Position numbers and translations under genes: made by a program. Below the pieces are notes generated by a model. It worked only from the letters and a program-made list of their open reading frames with translations. It was not told the DNA's origin and made no database searches. Shown here piece after piece: positions 51,012-60,493 of a DNA stretch of 64,000 nt. The stretch is from CAYOUV01 sp964407265 (GTDB lineage Bacteria; Chloroflexota; Anaerolineae; Anaerolineales; Villigracilaceae): assembly GCA_964407265.1 (NCBI GenBank), contig CAYOUV010000005.1:18886-82885 (forward strand). The letters run 5' to 3'. Each line of letters starts with the position of its first letter. The first letter of the stretch is position 1.

Positions 51012-51362
51012 CTAGACTGTAATTACACTATCTGCCTGCCACATAGCCGTAATAATATCTCCCATACCACCGACCACTCCAACGGCAACTTCATCGCTAA
51101 GCCCGAAGGTGTTGAGACAGGTCTGGCATAGGATCAGGCGTGTGCCTTTGGTTTCCAGAGCTTTCAACTCATCCAGGATCGGCGAACCCTTACAGGCCAA
51201 CCGAACCCCGTCGGTGTAAAAACAGATCGCAGCCGGTGGAGGCTCCATCTGGAGCGCCATGCCGAGATACGATTTTGCAAGTTTTTCCTTCAACGGCTGA
51301 TTGTCGGTCATGCCCAGTCCCTGGGTTTTGAAAACGATCACAATTGCTTTTTGCTTTTCCAT
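51012..51362 (-). CDS. YedF-like DsrE-fold protein (selenium-metabolism type)
   Basis: 116 residues. AIVIVFKTQGLGMTDNQPLK, FYTDGVRLACKGSPILDEL and LILCQTCLNTFGLSDEVAVG followed by VGGMGDIITAMWQADSVITV match the C-terminal half of selenium protein YedF, including its CxxC and the MxxI ending. The N-terminal TusA-like half of YedF is missing; a separate TusA is at 44087. In a genome with a Sec-containing YedE-like transporter (24813) a selenium role is attractive. It starts 13 nt after the radical SAM stop. Confidence 0.82.
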   Translation of the reverse strand: MEKQKAIVIVFKTQGLGMTDNQPLKEKLAKSYLGMALQMEPPPAAICFYTDGVRLACKGSPILDELKALETKGTRLILCQTCLNTFGLSDEVAVGVVGGMGDIITAMWQADSVITV

Positions 51363-51375
51363 AACGCCTCCTTAT

Positions 51376-52368
51376 TTACGCAACGATGGTTGTACAGACA
51401 TTGCCAGCACGCATCAGATCTTTGCTTGGACCCGCCTTCCATTCCAGTTCAATCCGGTCCCCTCGAACCCAGGGGCAGTAAGGGTCATGGGTATCCAGAT
51501 CCCGATTTAATGCCCGTCGGCTGGCACAACCTCCCTGGCAAGGACAGTTAGATGCTTGCGCGGGAACATGGCGTGCCCGGATAAAAGAATCGGTTTCGAC
51601 GACTCTTTTTCCCAGTTGAAAAAAGGTCTCAAGGGTTGGAGTTGAGTTTGTGTTCGTCGGCCAATAGACGCAGGGAATGACCTGTCCACGTGGATTGAAA
51701 CGGATACTGCGGTGACCGCACGGTGATTGCACCTGATCGAATCCCAAAACCGCCCGGACAACCGGTTCGCTACATGAAACCAGCAGCCCTTCCGCGAATA
51801 ACCGGCGGTATCCTTCCCAGAATTCCTGATAGGTGAGCAGATAATCATCAGTCTTGACCGCCTGGTAAGCGTTGGCCCGCAGATTCACTCCGTTCTGACG
51901 AGCCAAAATTACAAGCCGATCCATTTTGTCGTAGTTGGTTTTCATTAAGGTGGCCAGGATTGAGACATCGATTCCCATTCGGACGCAACGATCAATCGCC
52001 TGATGGACCAGCTTCCAATTGCCGGCCCCACGCCAGGTATCCTGTTCTTCCTGGCTCGGATAATCGATCGAGATTTCGACGTCCCTGAATGCCGCGAGGG
52101 TATCGTCGGGAATGGTTGTCAGGGAATACCCATTCGAGGCCATGCTGAGCCTGATACCTCTATTGTGTAAGTACTCGACGATCGGGATGAATTCCGGGTG
52201 CAATGCATTTTCACCCGTGCCCATTCCCATTGAATCGATCGGTATCGCTTCGCAAATGCGTTTGACCTGATCCAGGCTGAGCGAGCTTACCCGATCCGTG
52301 TCGCGATAACAATGGGCGCAATTAAGGTTGCAGTCATTCGTCAATCCAATTCCTACTGAATATCCCAT
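51376..52368 (-). CDS. radical SAM protein paired with the YedF-like gene
   Basis: 330 residues. Cluster cysteines C13, C17 and C20 in TNDCNLNCAHCYRD, GMGTGENALHPEFIPIVEYL as SAM motif, and C-terminal auxiliary-cluster cysteines (CGHRSIRFNPRGQVIPCVYW, NCPCQGGCASR, DPYCPW), a SPASM-like pattern. The extreme C-terminus is GNVCTTIVA. Such enzymes mature peptides or cofactors; no small precursor peptide gene was seen nearby. Its only tight neighbour is the YedF-like gene. Confidence 0.87.
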   Translation of the reverse strand: MGYSVGIGLTNDCNLNCAHCYRDTDRVSSLSLDQVKRICEAIPIDSMGMGTGENALHPEFIPIVEYLHNRGIRLSMASNGYSLTTIPDDTLAAFRDVEISIDYPSQEEQDTWRGAGNWKLVHQAIDRCVRMGIDVSILATLMKTNYDKMDRLVILARQNGVNLRANAYQAVKTDDYLLTYQEFWEGYRRLFAEGLLVSCSEPVVRAVLGFDQVQSPCGHRSIRFNPRGQVIPCVYWPTNTNSTPTLETFFQLGKRVVETDSFIRARHVPAQASNCPCQGGCASRRALNRDLDTHDPYCPWVRGDRIELEWKAGPSKDLMRAGNVCTTIVA

Positions 52369-52421
52369 CAGGCCTCTTCAATACAAATATTTAGGAACAA
52401 CCAAATCAAGTCGGGTCTGGA

Positions 52422-53243
52422 TCAGATTACAAATCCTTCGACAATAAAGTACACAATGCTGGCGAAAAATTTTCCAGTATGAATGCTTTCCTTCAACTTG
52501 CCCACCCAGGCATCATGTTCATTTGCGGAGATGGCACCAGCGTCACGCGAAACCTGGGCCGCCCGCCACAAGGATTGGGTCAAGCTATCTGCTTCGCCAT
52601 GCGCCAGCGCGACGACAGGATGGACCCTCAGGCGTTGAAGGCCAGCCTCGACCATCCGCCGCCACAACTGCCGACCGGACCAATTATCTCCGCCGTGATG
52701 ATCACTTCGCCAGTGCAACAAACGACGAGTCAACTCACGCTGGGGATGATCGACTACAACGGAATCAAAGTCCCAATCCATGACGACCACCCGCCCTCCC
52801 GGCCTGACCACCCGGACCATTTCACGTACAACTGCATCCGGATTGCCGGCATGTAACAACAAACGAGCAGCAAAAGCACTATCAAAGGTTGCGTTGAGAA
52901 AAGGTAAAGATTCACCAGCTCCACATCCGAATGTAATACGTTCTATGATCCCGTCTTGGAGGGCATATTTTTGTGCCTCCATTAAAAATTGTGGCGAGAT
53001 ATCCACGCCAACCACATACCCGGTGGGCTTGAGCTGTGATGCTACCAGACGGCATAACACGCCACTGCCGCAACCCACTTCAAGAATTTGCTCTCCAGGG
53101 TTGGGAGCAAGGATCCTGCAAACTGCCGCGTTGACTACCTGCGAGTCCGGACTGCGTGAGCGCTCTTCCAGAAAAGCGGCCATTTGGCTTACATCAGCCG
53201 CTCCAGCCTGGGATGGATTGGACCATACGTTTGTTCGGTGCAT
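52422..53243 (-). CDS. class I SAM-dependent methyltransferase
   Basis: 273 residues. ILEVGCGSGVLCRLVASQLK is the SAM motif, VVGVDISPQFLMEAQKYA motif II, FDSAFAARLLLHAGNPDAVV motif post, RPGGRVVVMDWDFDS motif III. UbiE/ArsM-like in general shape but without the Cys set of ArsM (Cys only at C42, C58, C65 and C106 or so). Substrate unknown. Start weakly supported (TTGAGG 5 nt upstream). Confidence 0.85.
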   Translation of the reverse strand: MHRTNVWSNPSQAGAADVSQMAAFLEERSRSPDSQVVNAAVCRILAPNPGEQILEVGCGSGVLCRLVASQLKPTGYVVGVDISPQFLMEAQKYALQDGIIERITFGCGAGESLPFLNATFDSAFAARLLLHAGNPDAVVREMVRVVRPGGRVVVMDWDFDSVVVDHPQRELTRRLLHWRSDHHGGDNWSGRQLWRRMVEAGLQRLRVHPVVALAHGEADSLTQSLWRAAQVSRDAGAISANEHDAWVGKLKESIHTGKFFASIVYFIVEGFVI

Positions 53244-53306
53244 GCCTCAACTCATGTAAATCGATAATACAACCAGGATCGGACTGGAAATCAACCTTCT
53301 ATTCGA

Positions 53307-54434
53307 TTAAAGACTCCAATAAACGCCACAACTCGCACACGCCTGGTTGGGATGTTCACTTAATAAGTCTGTCCTGAACTTTTGGTAAAGGGTTTCGTTC
53401 CAAATCTCGCTAAAGGAGTTCTCGAATAGGTTCCCCAAAATCAAACTCTCATAATTATCGGTTGCAAAAGGAGAAATACAACACGGCAAACAATTGCCGT
53501 TCGCGGTTACATATGCCGTGGTCCATGGACGCATGCAAGCTTGCCAGGGAGCATAATCAGCCGGACGGGCAGCCGCCAGGCTGCCGGCCGGATCACGCCC
53601 ACCTGATGCCAAAAAATCGATCCCCAATTCAGCGCTCAATTGTGTACATTCCCGTATGACTTTTTCCTCTGTATCGTCATCTTTTCCAAATATGGCAAGC
53701 TCGTCGCGCGCCATCCCGTATTGCTGATCGGACTGCTTGGCAAAATAAACCATCCGCTGCATGTATACTTCCGGCACCCCCAAACTGGCGGCCATGCGCA
53801 GCAAATCCGGTAACTCTTGCAAGTTCTCTCTCGTCGCAACACACCAGATCGATATCTGAGGAGATGCCACCCCCAAACGCTTCTTTGTTTCGACCAAGCC
53901 TTCCAGACCTTTTTTCAACTTGGGGAGCAGGGCCGCACCGCGAATGCGCGCATACGTCTCGTCTGTGGCCCCATCGATCGAGCATCGGTATTGGTCCAGG
54001 CCACTTTCAATCAATTTCTCCTGCCAGCTTGGAGTCAACAAGGTACCGTTGGAATTGATGATGACTTCCACATCTCGAGTTTTAAGATATTTAATGATCT
54101 CTGGGAGCTCTTGATTTAACAGCGGCTCACCAATGCCATGCAGGAGTGCCCGCTGCATCCGGGGAAATTGTTCTGCAATGGTTATAAACTCCTGGAGAGA
54201 AAGGGATTTGAGTGGCTCGCGTTGGAAATAAGTCCGCGGGCAGGTCTCGCAAAGCAGGTTGCAGCGATTGGTTACTTCAATGAAGACCACTTTAGGACCC
54301 GATTCCATCACCGGACCCCGTAAGCTGCCCTCCGGTAAGCGATAGGCGGCGGGTAAGAATTTCTGATCGGGTAAAACGGGTAGGTTTCTTTCACTTTTAC
54401 TGAGTGGCAAAGGAATAGAAGCGAATTTATCCAT
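53307..54434 (-). CDS. radical SAM/SPASM protein
   Basis: 375 residues from the ATG at 54434 (AAGG 6 nt upstream). C58, C62 and C65 in TNRCNLLCETCPRTYF bind the radical SAM cluster; HGIGEPLLNQELPEIIKYLK is the SAM region. C-terminal SPASM cysteines lie in WQACMRPWTTAYVTANGNCLPCC, by position about 310-330, and CASCGVYWSL at the end. Members modify peptides or act in sugar or cofactor synthesis. Transcribed toward the methyltransferase gene 63 bp away. Confidence 0.87.
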   Translation of the reverse strand: MDKFASIPLPLSKSERNLPVLPDQKFLPAAYRLPEGSLRGPVMESGPKVVFIEVTNRCNLLCETCPRTYFQREPLKSLSLQEFITIAEQFPRMQRALLHGIGEPLLNQELPEIIKYLKTRDVEVIINSNGTLLTPSWQEKLIESGLDQYRCSIDGATDETYARIRGAALLPKLKKGLEGLVETKKRLGVASPQISIWCVATRENLQELPDLLRMAASLGVPEVYMQRMVYFAKQSDQQYGMARDELAIFGKDDDTEEKVIRECTQLSAELGIDFLASGGRDPAGSLAAARPADYAPWQACMRPWTTAYVTANGNCLPCCISPFATDNYESLILGNLFENSFSEIWNETLYQKFRTDLLSEHPNQACASCGVYWSL

Positions 54435-55029
54435 TGACAACCTTATAGATGAGTAATTTAAAATTTTGAACCAGCGTAATGAAATTATCAAAATCATTGT
54501 AATGATTTTCATTATAGAATAATTTCGCTACGAAGATATTATGGAATTCTTACGAAAATCTTTCAAAACAGCCGTGCGGTATCGTTAACTAGCCGTTTGA
54601 CTCTAGGAAATCACGTAAAAACATTCGGCCGGTATATTAGCACCTTTGCCGGGTACGCAGGCCGGACCGCTTCGCTTCCCGCCAGATCAGCAATCGTGCA
54701 CGCGGCACTTGGATGTGGATATTAATCCCGCAAAATCTCACGGGACTTTCCGGTCCAGCAGCAGTCCGGAGATACGCATCTGGTATTTGGTTACAGCCGA
54801 GAGCGTGCCGGTACAAAGCTTGAGCGAGTTACTGTAATAGCCACACGAGCAGAATCACACACAAGTGAATCAATTACGCTTGTTCCATCAAGAGCAATAC
54901 CAAACCCCAGTACCGCCATCAGTAAGAAGAGCGTTGCCCCGCTCCAGCCCAGAAAGCTGACTTAAATGGATTAAGTTCGACGTGACCCTTGGCGACGTCG
55001 GTCAATACAATGATGATATTTCGCCATCG
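54435..55029. other. non-coding stretch before the surface-protein genes
   Basis: 595 bp without a convincing gene. AT-rich up to about 54600 (probable promoter zone of the radical SAM gene, including the repeated AATGATTTTCATTATAGAAT area), then GC-rich and without features I can name. Nothing recognised as RNA, repeat or mobile element. Confidence 0.5.
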
Positions 55030-58000
55030 TCAAGGCACAAGATGTCCTATACAAAGTATGGTCCACCAAGGATTGTAGGATAGATCGAACAACGGATCAA
55101 CCTCATAATACTGGCAATAAACCGAACGCGGGAAGCTGTCGTCTTCTCCGATATCAACTGCTTCCCAATTGCTGGCAGGCCCATAGATTTCTGTTACATC
55201 TCCAAGCGGGTCGCGGCTGCCGACCGAACCGGCCAGAAAATCACCGCTAATGTTCACCCTAAGCCACTCGTCTCCCATGATGGAAAATATCTCAGAGCTC
55301 TCGCTACAACTGAAGTACATGCTGCTATTACCGGTGTCCCAAATGTGGTTGTAGCCGTAGGAGAAGGTCTCAGTCGAACTCAGGGTATTGCTGCGGGTCA
55401 AAGAATAGACCGTGCGAGCGCTGGAACCCGAGAGCACATCAATCGTCAAGAACAAGCGCGCGGTACTCCCCAGTCCATGATAATGGGGCACAAACGAATC
55501 GCACCACCAAACTTTCAAACGCGCCGGCGTGACCGTGTGAGTGTTGTTGGTCAGGTCGGATTCGGCAATCGTCCCTTCGGGATTGACGGTCACGGAATAG
55601 CCGTCCAGCAGCCGCGCGCGGGTCGCCTCGTTGACGCCGATCAGATCGAAGGTACGCGTCTGCCAGGGCTCGAGGCTGACAGCCGGCCAGGACGTATCGA
55701 TAAACAAACGGGCGCCATCCGGGGCGAAGGTCTGGATCACTACTGTGCGATTCTCCAAGGAGTGACTGGCAATATTCTGCACTGTAACCCGCAGGCGGCT
55801 GCCTGAAGAATCGTAGCGCACATCGCTGATGGTCAGATCGGGTTGCGGCGGGCAGATTGGGCTATGGATCATGGCACCCGAACGCTCAAACGCTTCTAGC
55901 ACATCGTCGTTTGGATCGATCAGTACACAAGCATCGAACGGCGCGCTGAGAATCATATCTGGATGCTGCAGGACGGTGCTCTCGCCCGTTTCAAGCACAA
56001 ATTCCGGCCAAGTATAAGTGCCAATCACCTCTCCGGCTCGGGTTTGTAACTGGACGGTCAGGTCGCGCCAGGGCCAGGTGGCTGTTCCGGTATTGCGGAC
56101 ATGGAGCTGAACCTGCCCGGTAGCCTCGTCCACCACGAAATCGGTCAGGCTAAGCCAGGGCAGCGGCTCATCTCCCACCATACCGGAGCCAACCGGGCTG
56201 TCGAAAGCCGGCCCCCAACGAAAAGTTACGCTGCAGCGGCCATTTTCAGATGTCAGCGTGCCTTCATGGAAAGTATCGAATTCGCTGTAACGGTCGGCGT
56301 AGATCACGGACAATCCATCGCAGATCGGATCGTGACAACCCGGATCGTCTGAATGATGGCAGCGGCCTGAATCTTCATCCATGATGTGGAAGCCAAATTC
56401 GAAAGTCCCGCCGGGGGGCACGTCAACAATCGTGGAGTTCATTCCGCTGAAACGCCAGGTCGGGTCGGCCGACATTGTAGCCAGGTCATACACCGTGTTG
56501 TGGCTTAAGCCATTAGGCATATCCAGCCCGTGACCTAGATCACCGCCGTCGAAAGTGATCATCTGCTCGTTGGCAAAGAAATAACCGTAAGCCGGACCCA
56601 CGTCGCCATGGCGGTCTTCGTAACGGCCATCACCGCCCAGATCGAAAGTTTCCAGAGTAAGGAAGGTAATCTGGATCTCGCGCGTGCAATCTTCCAGAGG
56701 CTGGTTAAGGATAGCGATGGCAGGCAGCGATTCAGGTCCATCGGGATAGCCGATCCGAAAAGCTGTCACAGCAAAGGTGTAGGTGGACCCGCAGGGGGGA
56801 TTGAACCATTCGTACGGCAAACCGCTCTCACGCGCATCCGGCGGCTCGACCCACTGCAGGTTGCCGTTCAGATAAACGCGGAAGCCGTCGATCGATTCTT
56901 CATCCGGTCGCGGTTCGTAATCCCAGCGCAGGGAAATCCGGCGGTCGTCCAGGTGGGCGTTGAAGGGTGGGCTCATGTCAGGGTCAAGGAACAGCGGCAC
57001 CCCACGTGGTGCGTCCTGCATGCGAGTCACACGGTAGCTAAAAGAGAAACTCCCTTCCGCTCCAGCCACTTCAATTCCCCGAGGCACGCCATCCCATTCA
57101 TCCGGAGAAATATTCACTTCCACCCGACCCAACTCGAGGGCTTCGGTTCCCCCAACCACACCCACACAGGATACGACCAACGGCAAGGTCTGATCAGCCG
57201 GCCAGGCAATGACCGGCGCGTTATCACCTTCCAAATGGGCTGCTGTGTCCCACCAGCTGTCACCGAGCGGGGTAAACGACTCATCCGTGGCTTGGTCATG
57301 GTCCATATCCGGATACCACTGCGGAGGGCTACCAGCCAGTTCAACGTAGCAATGCAGGCCATCGTAGGCCTCCCCAGTGCGCAGCGATGGGATTTCCAAT
57401 CTCAGAGGGATTCTATCCGCTTCTGGGCTGAATATTTCAAATACTCCGAAGAATACCCTCGTGAAAATACCTCCCCCGGCCGGAGGCTCGCCTTCTGCAG
57501 CGGGGGCTTCCTCGCCACCATCCGAAGGCGCAGCACCCTCCTCGACCGGTGGCTCGCTGTCGGGGACGATCAGTTCATCCCCGGGTGCCAGCCCGCCCGG
57601 ATCTATGCCGGGATTCAAATCGGCTAGGGCTTCGGGAGTCGTGTCATGCGACTCCGCGATGGTCTCCAATGTTTCGCCATCCTGGACAGTATGGGACCCT
57701 GTTCCGCCTTGATTGGAGTCTAAGGCCGTGATCGTCACGGTTGCCTGCCCCTGAACTCCATCATTCGATACAGCCCGGACGATCAAAATATGATCACCTT
57801 TTAATGTCGTCAACCAATCACTGGACAGCACCAGACTTGTCAGGCCTGATTCGGGAGGCTCTTGTGTCGCTACCAGTGCGTCATCCACCCATAATTCCAT
57901 ACGTGACAGGCCATTATCAGCCCGGGCGGTAGCGTGCACCAGGACCCGTTCCCCGACCTTTACCTGCTCATGGTTGAGCGGATTGTGAATCAATACTAGC

Positions 58001-58122
58001 GGGCGCGAATTGAAAGCACGGGCATTCATTAAAAACCTATACAGGAGTCCGGTCAACAGGCATAGACTCGCGACCAGCAGCAGTCCCGCTGCTCCCCACC
58101 AGAAAACGTTTCTCTTTTTCAT
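55030..58122 (-). CDS. large extracellular membrane-anchored protein with Ig-like, LysM, FnIII-like and CARDB domains
   Basis: 1030 residues from the ATG at 58122 (GGAGG 8 nt upstream). Signal anchor at about 4-33 (NVFWWGAAGLLLVASLCLLTG), Ig-like domain at about 40-130 (VLVHATARADNGLSRMELWV), LysM at about 143-185 (HTVQDGETLETIAESHDTTP), Pro/Glu/Ala-rich linker, beta-rich parts with an FnIII-like stretch, CARDB-type repeats at about 690-760 and 780-890 (WPWRDLTVQLQTRAGEVIG), and a C-terminal beta region. Likely binds cell-wall glycan or surface polymers. Paired with the lipoprotein upstream. Confidence 0.88.
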   Translation of the reverse strand: MKKRNVFWWGAAGLLLVASLCLLTGLLYRFLMNARAFNSRPLVLIHNPLNHEQVKVGERVLVHATARADNGLSRMELWVDDALVATQEPPESGLTSLVLSSDWLTTLKGDHILIVRAVSNDGVQGQATVTITALDSNQGGTGSHTVQDGETLETIAESHDTTPEALADLNPGIDPGGLAPGDELIVPDSEPPVEEGAAPSDGGEEAPAAEGEPPAGGGIFTRVFFGVFEIFSPEADRIPLRLEIPSLRTGEAYDGLHCYVELAGSPPQWYPDMDHDQATDESFTPLGDSWWDTAAHLEGDNAPVIAWPADQTLPLVVSCVGVVGGTEALELGRVEVNISPDEWDGVPRGIEVAGAEGSFSFSYRVTRMQDAPRGVPLFLDPDMSPPFNAHLDDRRISLRWDYEPRPDEESIDGFRVYLNGNLQWVEPPDARESGLPYEWFNPPCGSTYTFAVTAFRIGYPDGPESLPAIAILNQPLEDCTREIQITFLTLETFDLGGDGRYEDRHGDVGPAYGYFFANEQMITFDGGDLGHGLDMPNGLSHNTVYDLATMSADPTWRFSGMNSTIVDVPPGGTFEFGFHIMDEDSGRCHHSDDPGCHDPICDGLSVIYADRYSEFDTFHEGTLTSENGRCSVTFRWGPAFDSPVGSGMVGDEPLPWLSLTDFVVDEATGQVQLHVRNTGTATWPWRDLTVQLQTRAGEVIGTYTWPEFVLETGESTVLQHPDMILSAPFDACVLIDPNDDVLEAFERSGAMIHSPICPPQPDLTISDVRYDSSGSRLRVTVQNIASHSLENRTVVIQTFAPDGARLFIDTSWPAVSLEPWQTRTFDLIGVNEATRARLLDGYSVTVNPEGTIAESDLTNNTHTVTPARLKVWWCDSFVPHYHGLGSTARLFLTIDVLSGSSARTVYSLTRSNTLSSTETFSYGYNHIWDTGNSSMYFSCSESSEIFSIMGDEWLRVNISGDFLAGSVGSRDPLGDVTEIYGPASNWEAVDIGEDDSFPRSVYCQYYEVDPLFDLSYNPWWTILCIGHLVP

Positions 58123-58151
58123 CTTGCCATCCTCCCCAATCTCTAGACCTA

Positions 58152-59183
58152 TCATCCCAAGGTGATGGAAAACCGCCACCAACCCGACCAGGGGCCAGTG
58201 TTCCCCGCCCCGTCCACTGCACGCACGCGCCAGCGGTAGTACCAGCCGCATTCCACTGTGACACTTTTTTGTTTGTCAGAAATCCCAGAAAAAACGCTGC
58301 CAGGTACATCTTGCCAGTTGTTATCGCCCGAATGGCGCTGCACCTGCAGGCGGTACTCAGCAATCCCGCTGGGATCGTTCACCGGCAACCAGGCCAAGTT
58401 CTGAGAAGCGCGACAGGAAAGTGAGAGGTCGTTATTCGGTACGACCGGCGTGGGAGCATCAGGAGGGGTGGTGTCCTGAGGAGGAACAGGCGTGACACAC
58501 GCGCCACTTACAGCGATATCCACTGCGCGTTTTTCTTCAGTATTGTCAGCATGGACGACCGTCAAAGTGTAACGTTGATTGGCGCACAAACAATCCTGAT
58601 AAGAACCATCCAAAGGTTGATTGATACCTCCGAAGATCACAGTTTGCACATTTTCGACATGCCAGTGGATGGTGGTACAGGAGCCGGCCTGGATCTCAGG
58701 CGGATCAGCCCAAAATTGGATCACTGCACTGGCGGAAGAAGGTAATTCCGGTGTCACAGAAATCACGGGCGTCGGCGTATCGGTAATCACGGGTGTTGGC
58801 GTCGCCCCCCCAAAGATGATGCGAGCCGAATCGGGTGCGCTGGCTGATCCATCCGACCCATAGGCCACCGCCTGGATGGTGTATTCTCCAGCCATCGGCG
58901 GGGTCCAGGCGGTATGAAAACTCGCCAGTGCTCCATCAACGATCGGGTCGTTGATTGTAGTCAGCAATACGCCATCGATCCAGAGTTCGACATGTGTTAC
59001 TCCCCCGGAAGCGGTAGCGTGTCCCTCTATCTTGATCTCTTGCACCTCCGGAAAAGACAAACCGTCCTGCGGCACGTCGAGCCAAACGTACGGCCTCCCT
59101 GCAGGTGAGCCTCCACAAGCACCAAGCATGAGCACCATTAAGCCCAGCAGACACACCTGCCTGAACCATCGTTGTCCGGTCAT
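58152..59183 (-). CDS. Ig-like domain lipoprotein
   Basis: 343 residues. Lipobox LMLGAC with the acylated Cys at about residue 23. Ig-like domain (EIKIEGHATASGGVTHVELW) related to that of the next protein, then TPTPVITDTPTPVISVTPE repeats, an Ig/OB-like domain with Cys residues (CTTIHWHVENVQTVIFGG) and a FnIII-like C-terminal domain (IAEYRLQVQRHSGDNNWQDV). GAGGAGG precedes the ATG. Anchored on the outer face of the membrane; function unknown. Confidence 0.87.
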   Translation of the reverse strand: MTGQRWFRQVCLLGLMVLMLGACGGSPAGRPYVWLDVPQDGLSFPEVQEIKIEGHATASGGVTHVELWIDGVLLTTINDPIVDGALASFHTAWTPPMAGEYTIQAVAYGSDGSASAPDSARIIFGGATPTPVITDTPTPVISVTPELPSSASAVIQFWADPPEIQAGSCTTIHWHVENVQTVIFGGINQPLDGSYQDCLCANQRYTLTVVHADNTEEKRAVDIAVSGACVTPVPPQDTTPPDAPTPVVPNNDLSLSCRASQNLAWLPVNDPSGIAEYRLQVQRHSGDNNWQDVPGSVFSGISDKQKSVTVECGWYYRWRVRAVDGAGNTGPWSGWWRFSITLG

Positions 59184-59988
59184 CGTCCACCTCCTCTATT
59201 CCAAGCATGCCATCCATCTTCATTCCAAAGCAATAATTGACTTCTTGTGGCCATCCCGACCGTATCATGAGATGAAAGGAAAATGGGATGGAAATAAACT
59301 GCTCGCGGCCGCGTTTTTAAACGTACTGTCTTGATATGCAAAAACCCACATTCAAATGTTAATCGCACGGCTCTTCGAAGATTCTCGGAGATGAGAAGTC
59401 GGTGTCATCGGCCCCCTGACTGGCAGCTCTATCTACTCCTTCTCACCAAATTCCGAGAAAATAATTTACTAACAATACTGGCGCAGCCCAATCATGCGTC
59501 ACTCGTAATAATGTGTTATTTCTATACAAATAAAATAGGAGTTTTTTGGTGAAGGTTTGGCTGAAATATGGTTCCGTACAACTGGTAAGCATTACAGGAC
59601 CGGAATCACATGGCTAAGAACCAGAGTGTCACCCTGGCTTGACTTGCCACATCAACCTGACCCAATTGTGAAAATCAAGACAAACCATTTTTATTATACA
59701 GAATCGCAAATAAAAAAACAAACCAGTTTTGACAGCCCAGATGTTCTATCCTAATAACTAGAGGTAGATGATGTTGTTTGTCATGCGTGAAATTCCCCTT
59801 TTTGAAATATTGGGGGGGGTTACAGGGCAATCACATGAATTTCGATATTTGACTCCAGGTTGAAAAGTTTGATAATTCAATGATATCGACTTCATCCCCT
59901 GTTCATGTTCGGCTGATAGACTGTGTCCTTAAGTCAAAACGGATACATTCAATTCGTTTGATTTTGAGAACAAGTTTAGAAAGTCAGG
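59184..59988. other. non-coding stretch
   Basis: 805 bp without a convincing gene. Mostly AT-rich with many stops; short open frames have no ribosome sites or family features. A run of nine G residues is near 59810-59819. Probably eroded sequence at the boundary of the patchy region to the right. Confidence 0.5.
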
Positions 59989-60321
59989 ATGCATAAACCC
60001 ACCTACCTTTCCCATCGGCGCCGCCGGCGAGATCCAAAATTAGAATTAATTGGCTTGATCGCCATAATCAAATTTACGGGGATTGCTGCAGCGACAGTTG
60101 CAGTTCGTGAACTCAGAGGAGCGCGAGTCGCTCTCGGCACACCGTCTGCAGCGGCTTTTTATAGCGACCACAGCGTGCAGATCGGCTCCTGGGGAACCGA
60201 CATCAATCCGGCTCCAGACTTGATTGCCTGGCGGCAGAATGGTCCGCTCTTGATTCACAACAACATGTTAGCCCAGCGCTTGACTGCTCTGGAGTGGCGA
60301 CTGGGAAAGTACGCCGGGTAA
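59989..60321 (+). pseudogene. remnant of a phosphodiester glycosidase (NAGPA/DUF2233-like) gene
   Basis: 110 codons. The middle (AAFYSDHSVQIGSWGTDINP and APDLIAWRQNGPLLIHNN) follows the phosphodiester glycosidase pattern VxIGxWGRDxxxTPDxxAxRQNxPLL. Upstream is a basic stretch and one hydrophobic helix; the catalytic domain on both sides is missing, since the family is normally over 250 residues. Short, no ribosome site. Probably a deletion remnant. Confidence 0.5.
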
Positions 60322-60493
60322 GTTTTAAACCAGCAGCCCGCGAACAACGGACATTCATCGGATTTTTTACCTCAACCAGAGATGTAAACCTCAGATCGGG
60401 TTGCCTCCGGCTTCAGAAGGAAAAGTAAATAAACACAAACCTGATTGACAAATCATGTTTGTGTTGTTATGATGGATTGGGACCGAGGCGCTT
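60322..60493 (+). promoter_or_regulatory. promoter and palindromic operator of the nucleotidyltransferase module
   Basis: TTGACA (60445-60450), a 17-nt spacer and TATGAT (60468-60473) give a near-perfect sigma-70-type promoter 21 bp before the ATG. A 34-bp inverted repeat covers it (60432-60465): AACACAAACCTGATT against AATCATGTTTGTGTT, one mismatch, 4-nt centre. Autorepression by the first gene product, as in toxin-antitoxin operons, would fit. 60322-60430 shows nothing recognised. Confidence 0.78.

Noticed and set aside
57540..57720. Tandem repeat or phase-variable tract in the LysM protein gene
   Set aside because: The Pro/Glu/Ala-rich linker is low-complexity but has no regular DNA repeat.
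58740..58810. Small direct repeat in the lipoprotein gene (TPTPVI-type)
   Set aside because: Two short copies only, ordinary for a Thr/Pro linker; not a CRISPR or satellite.
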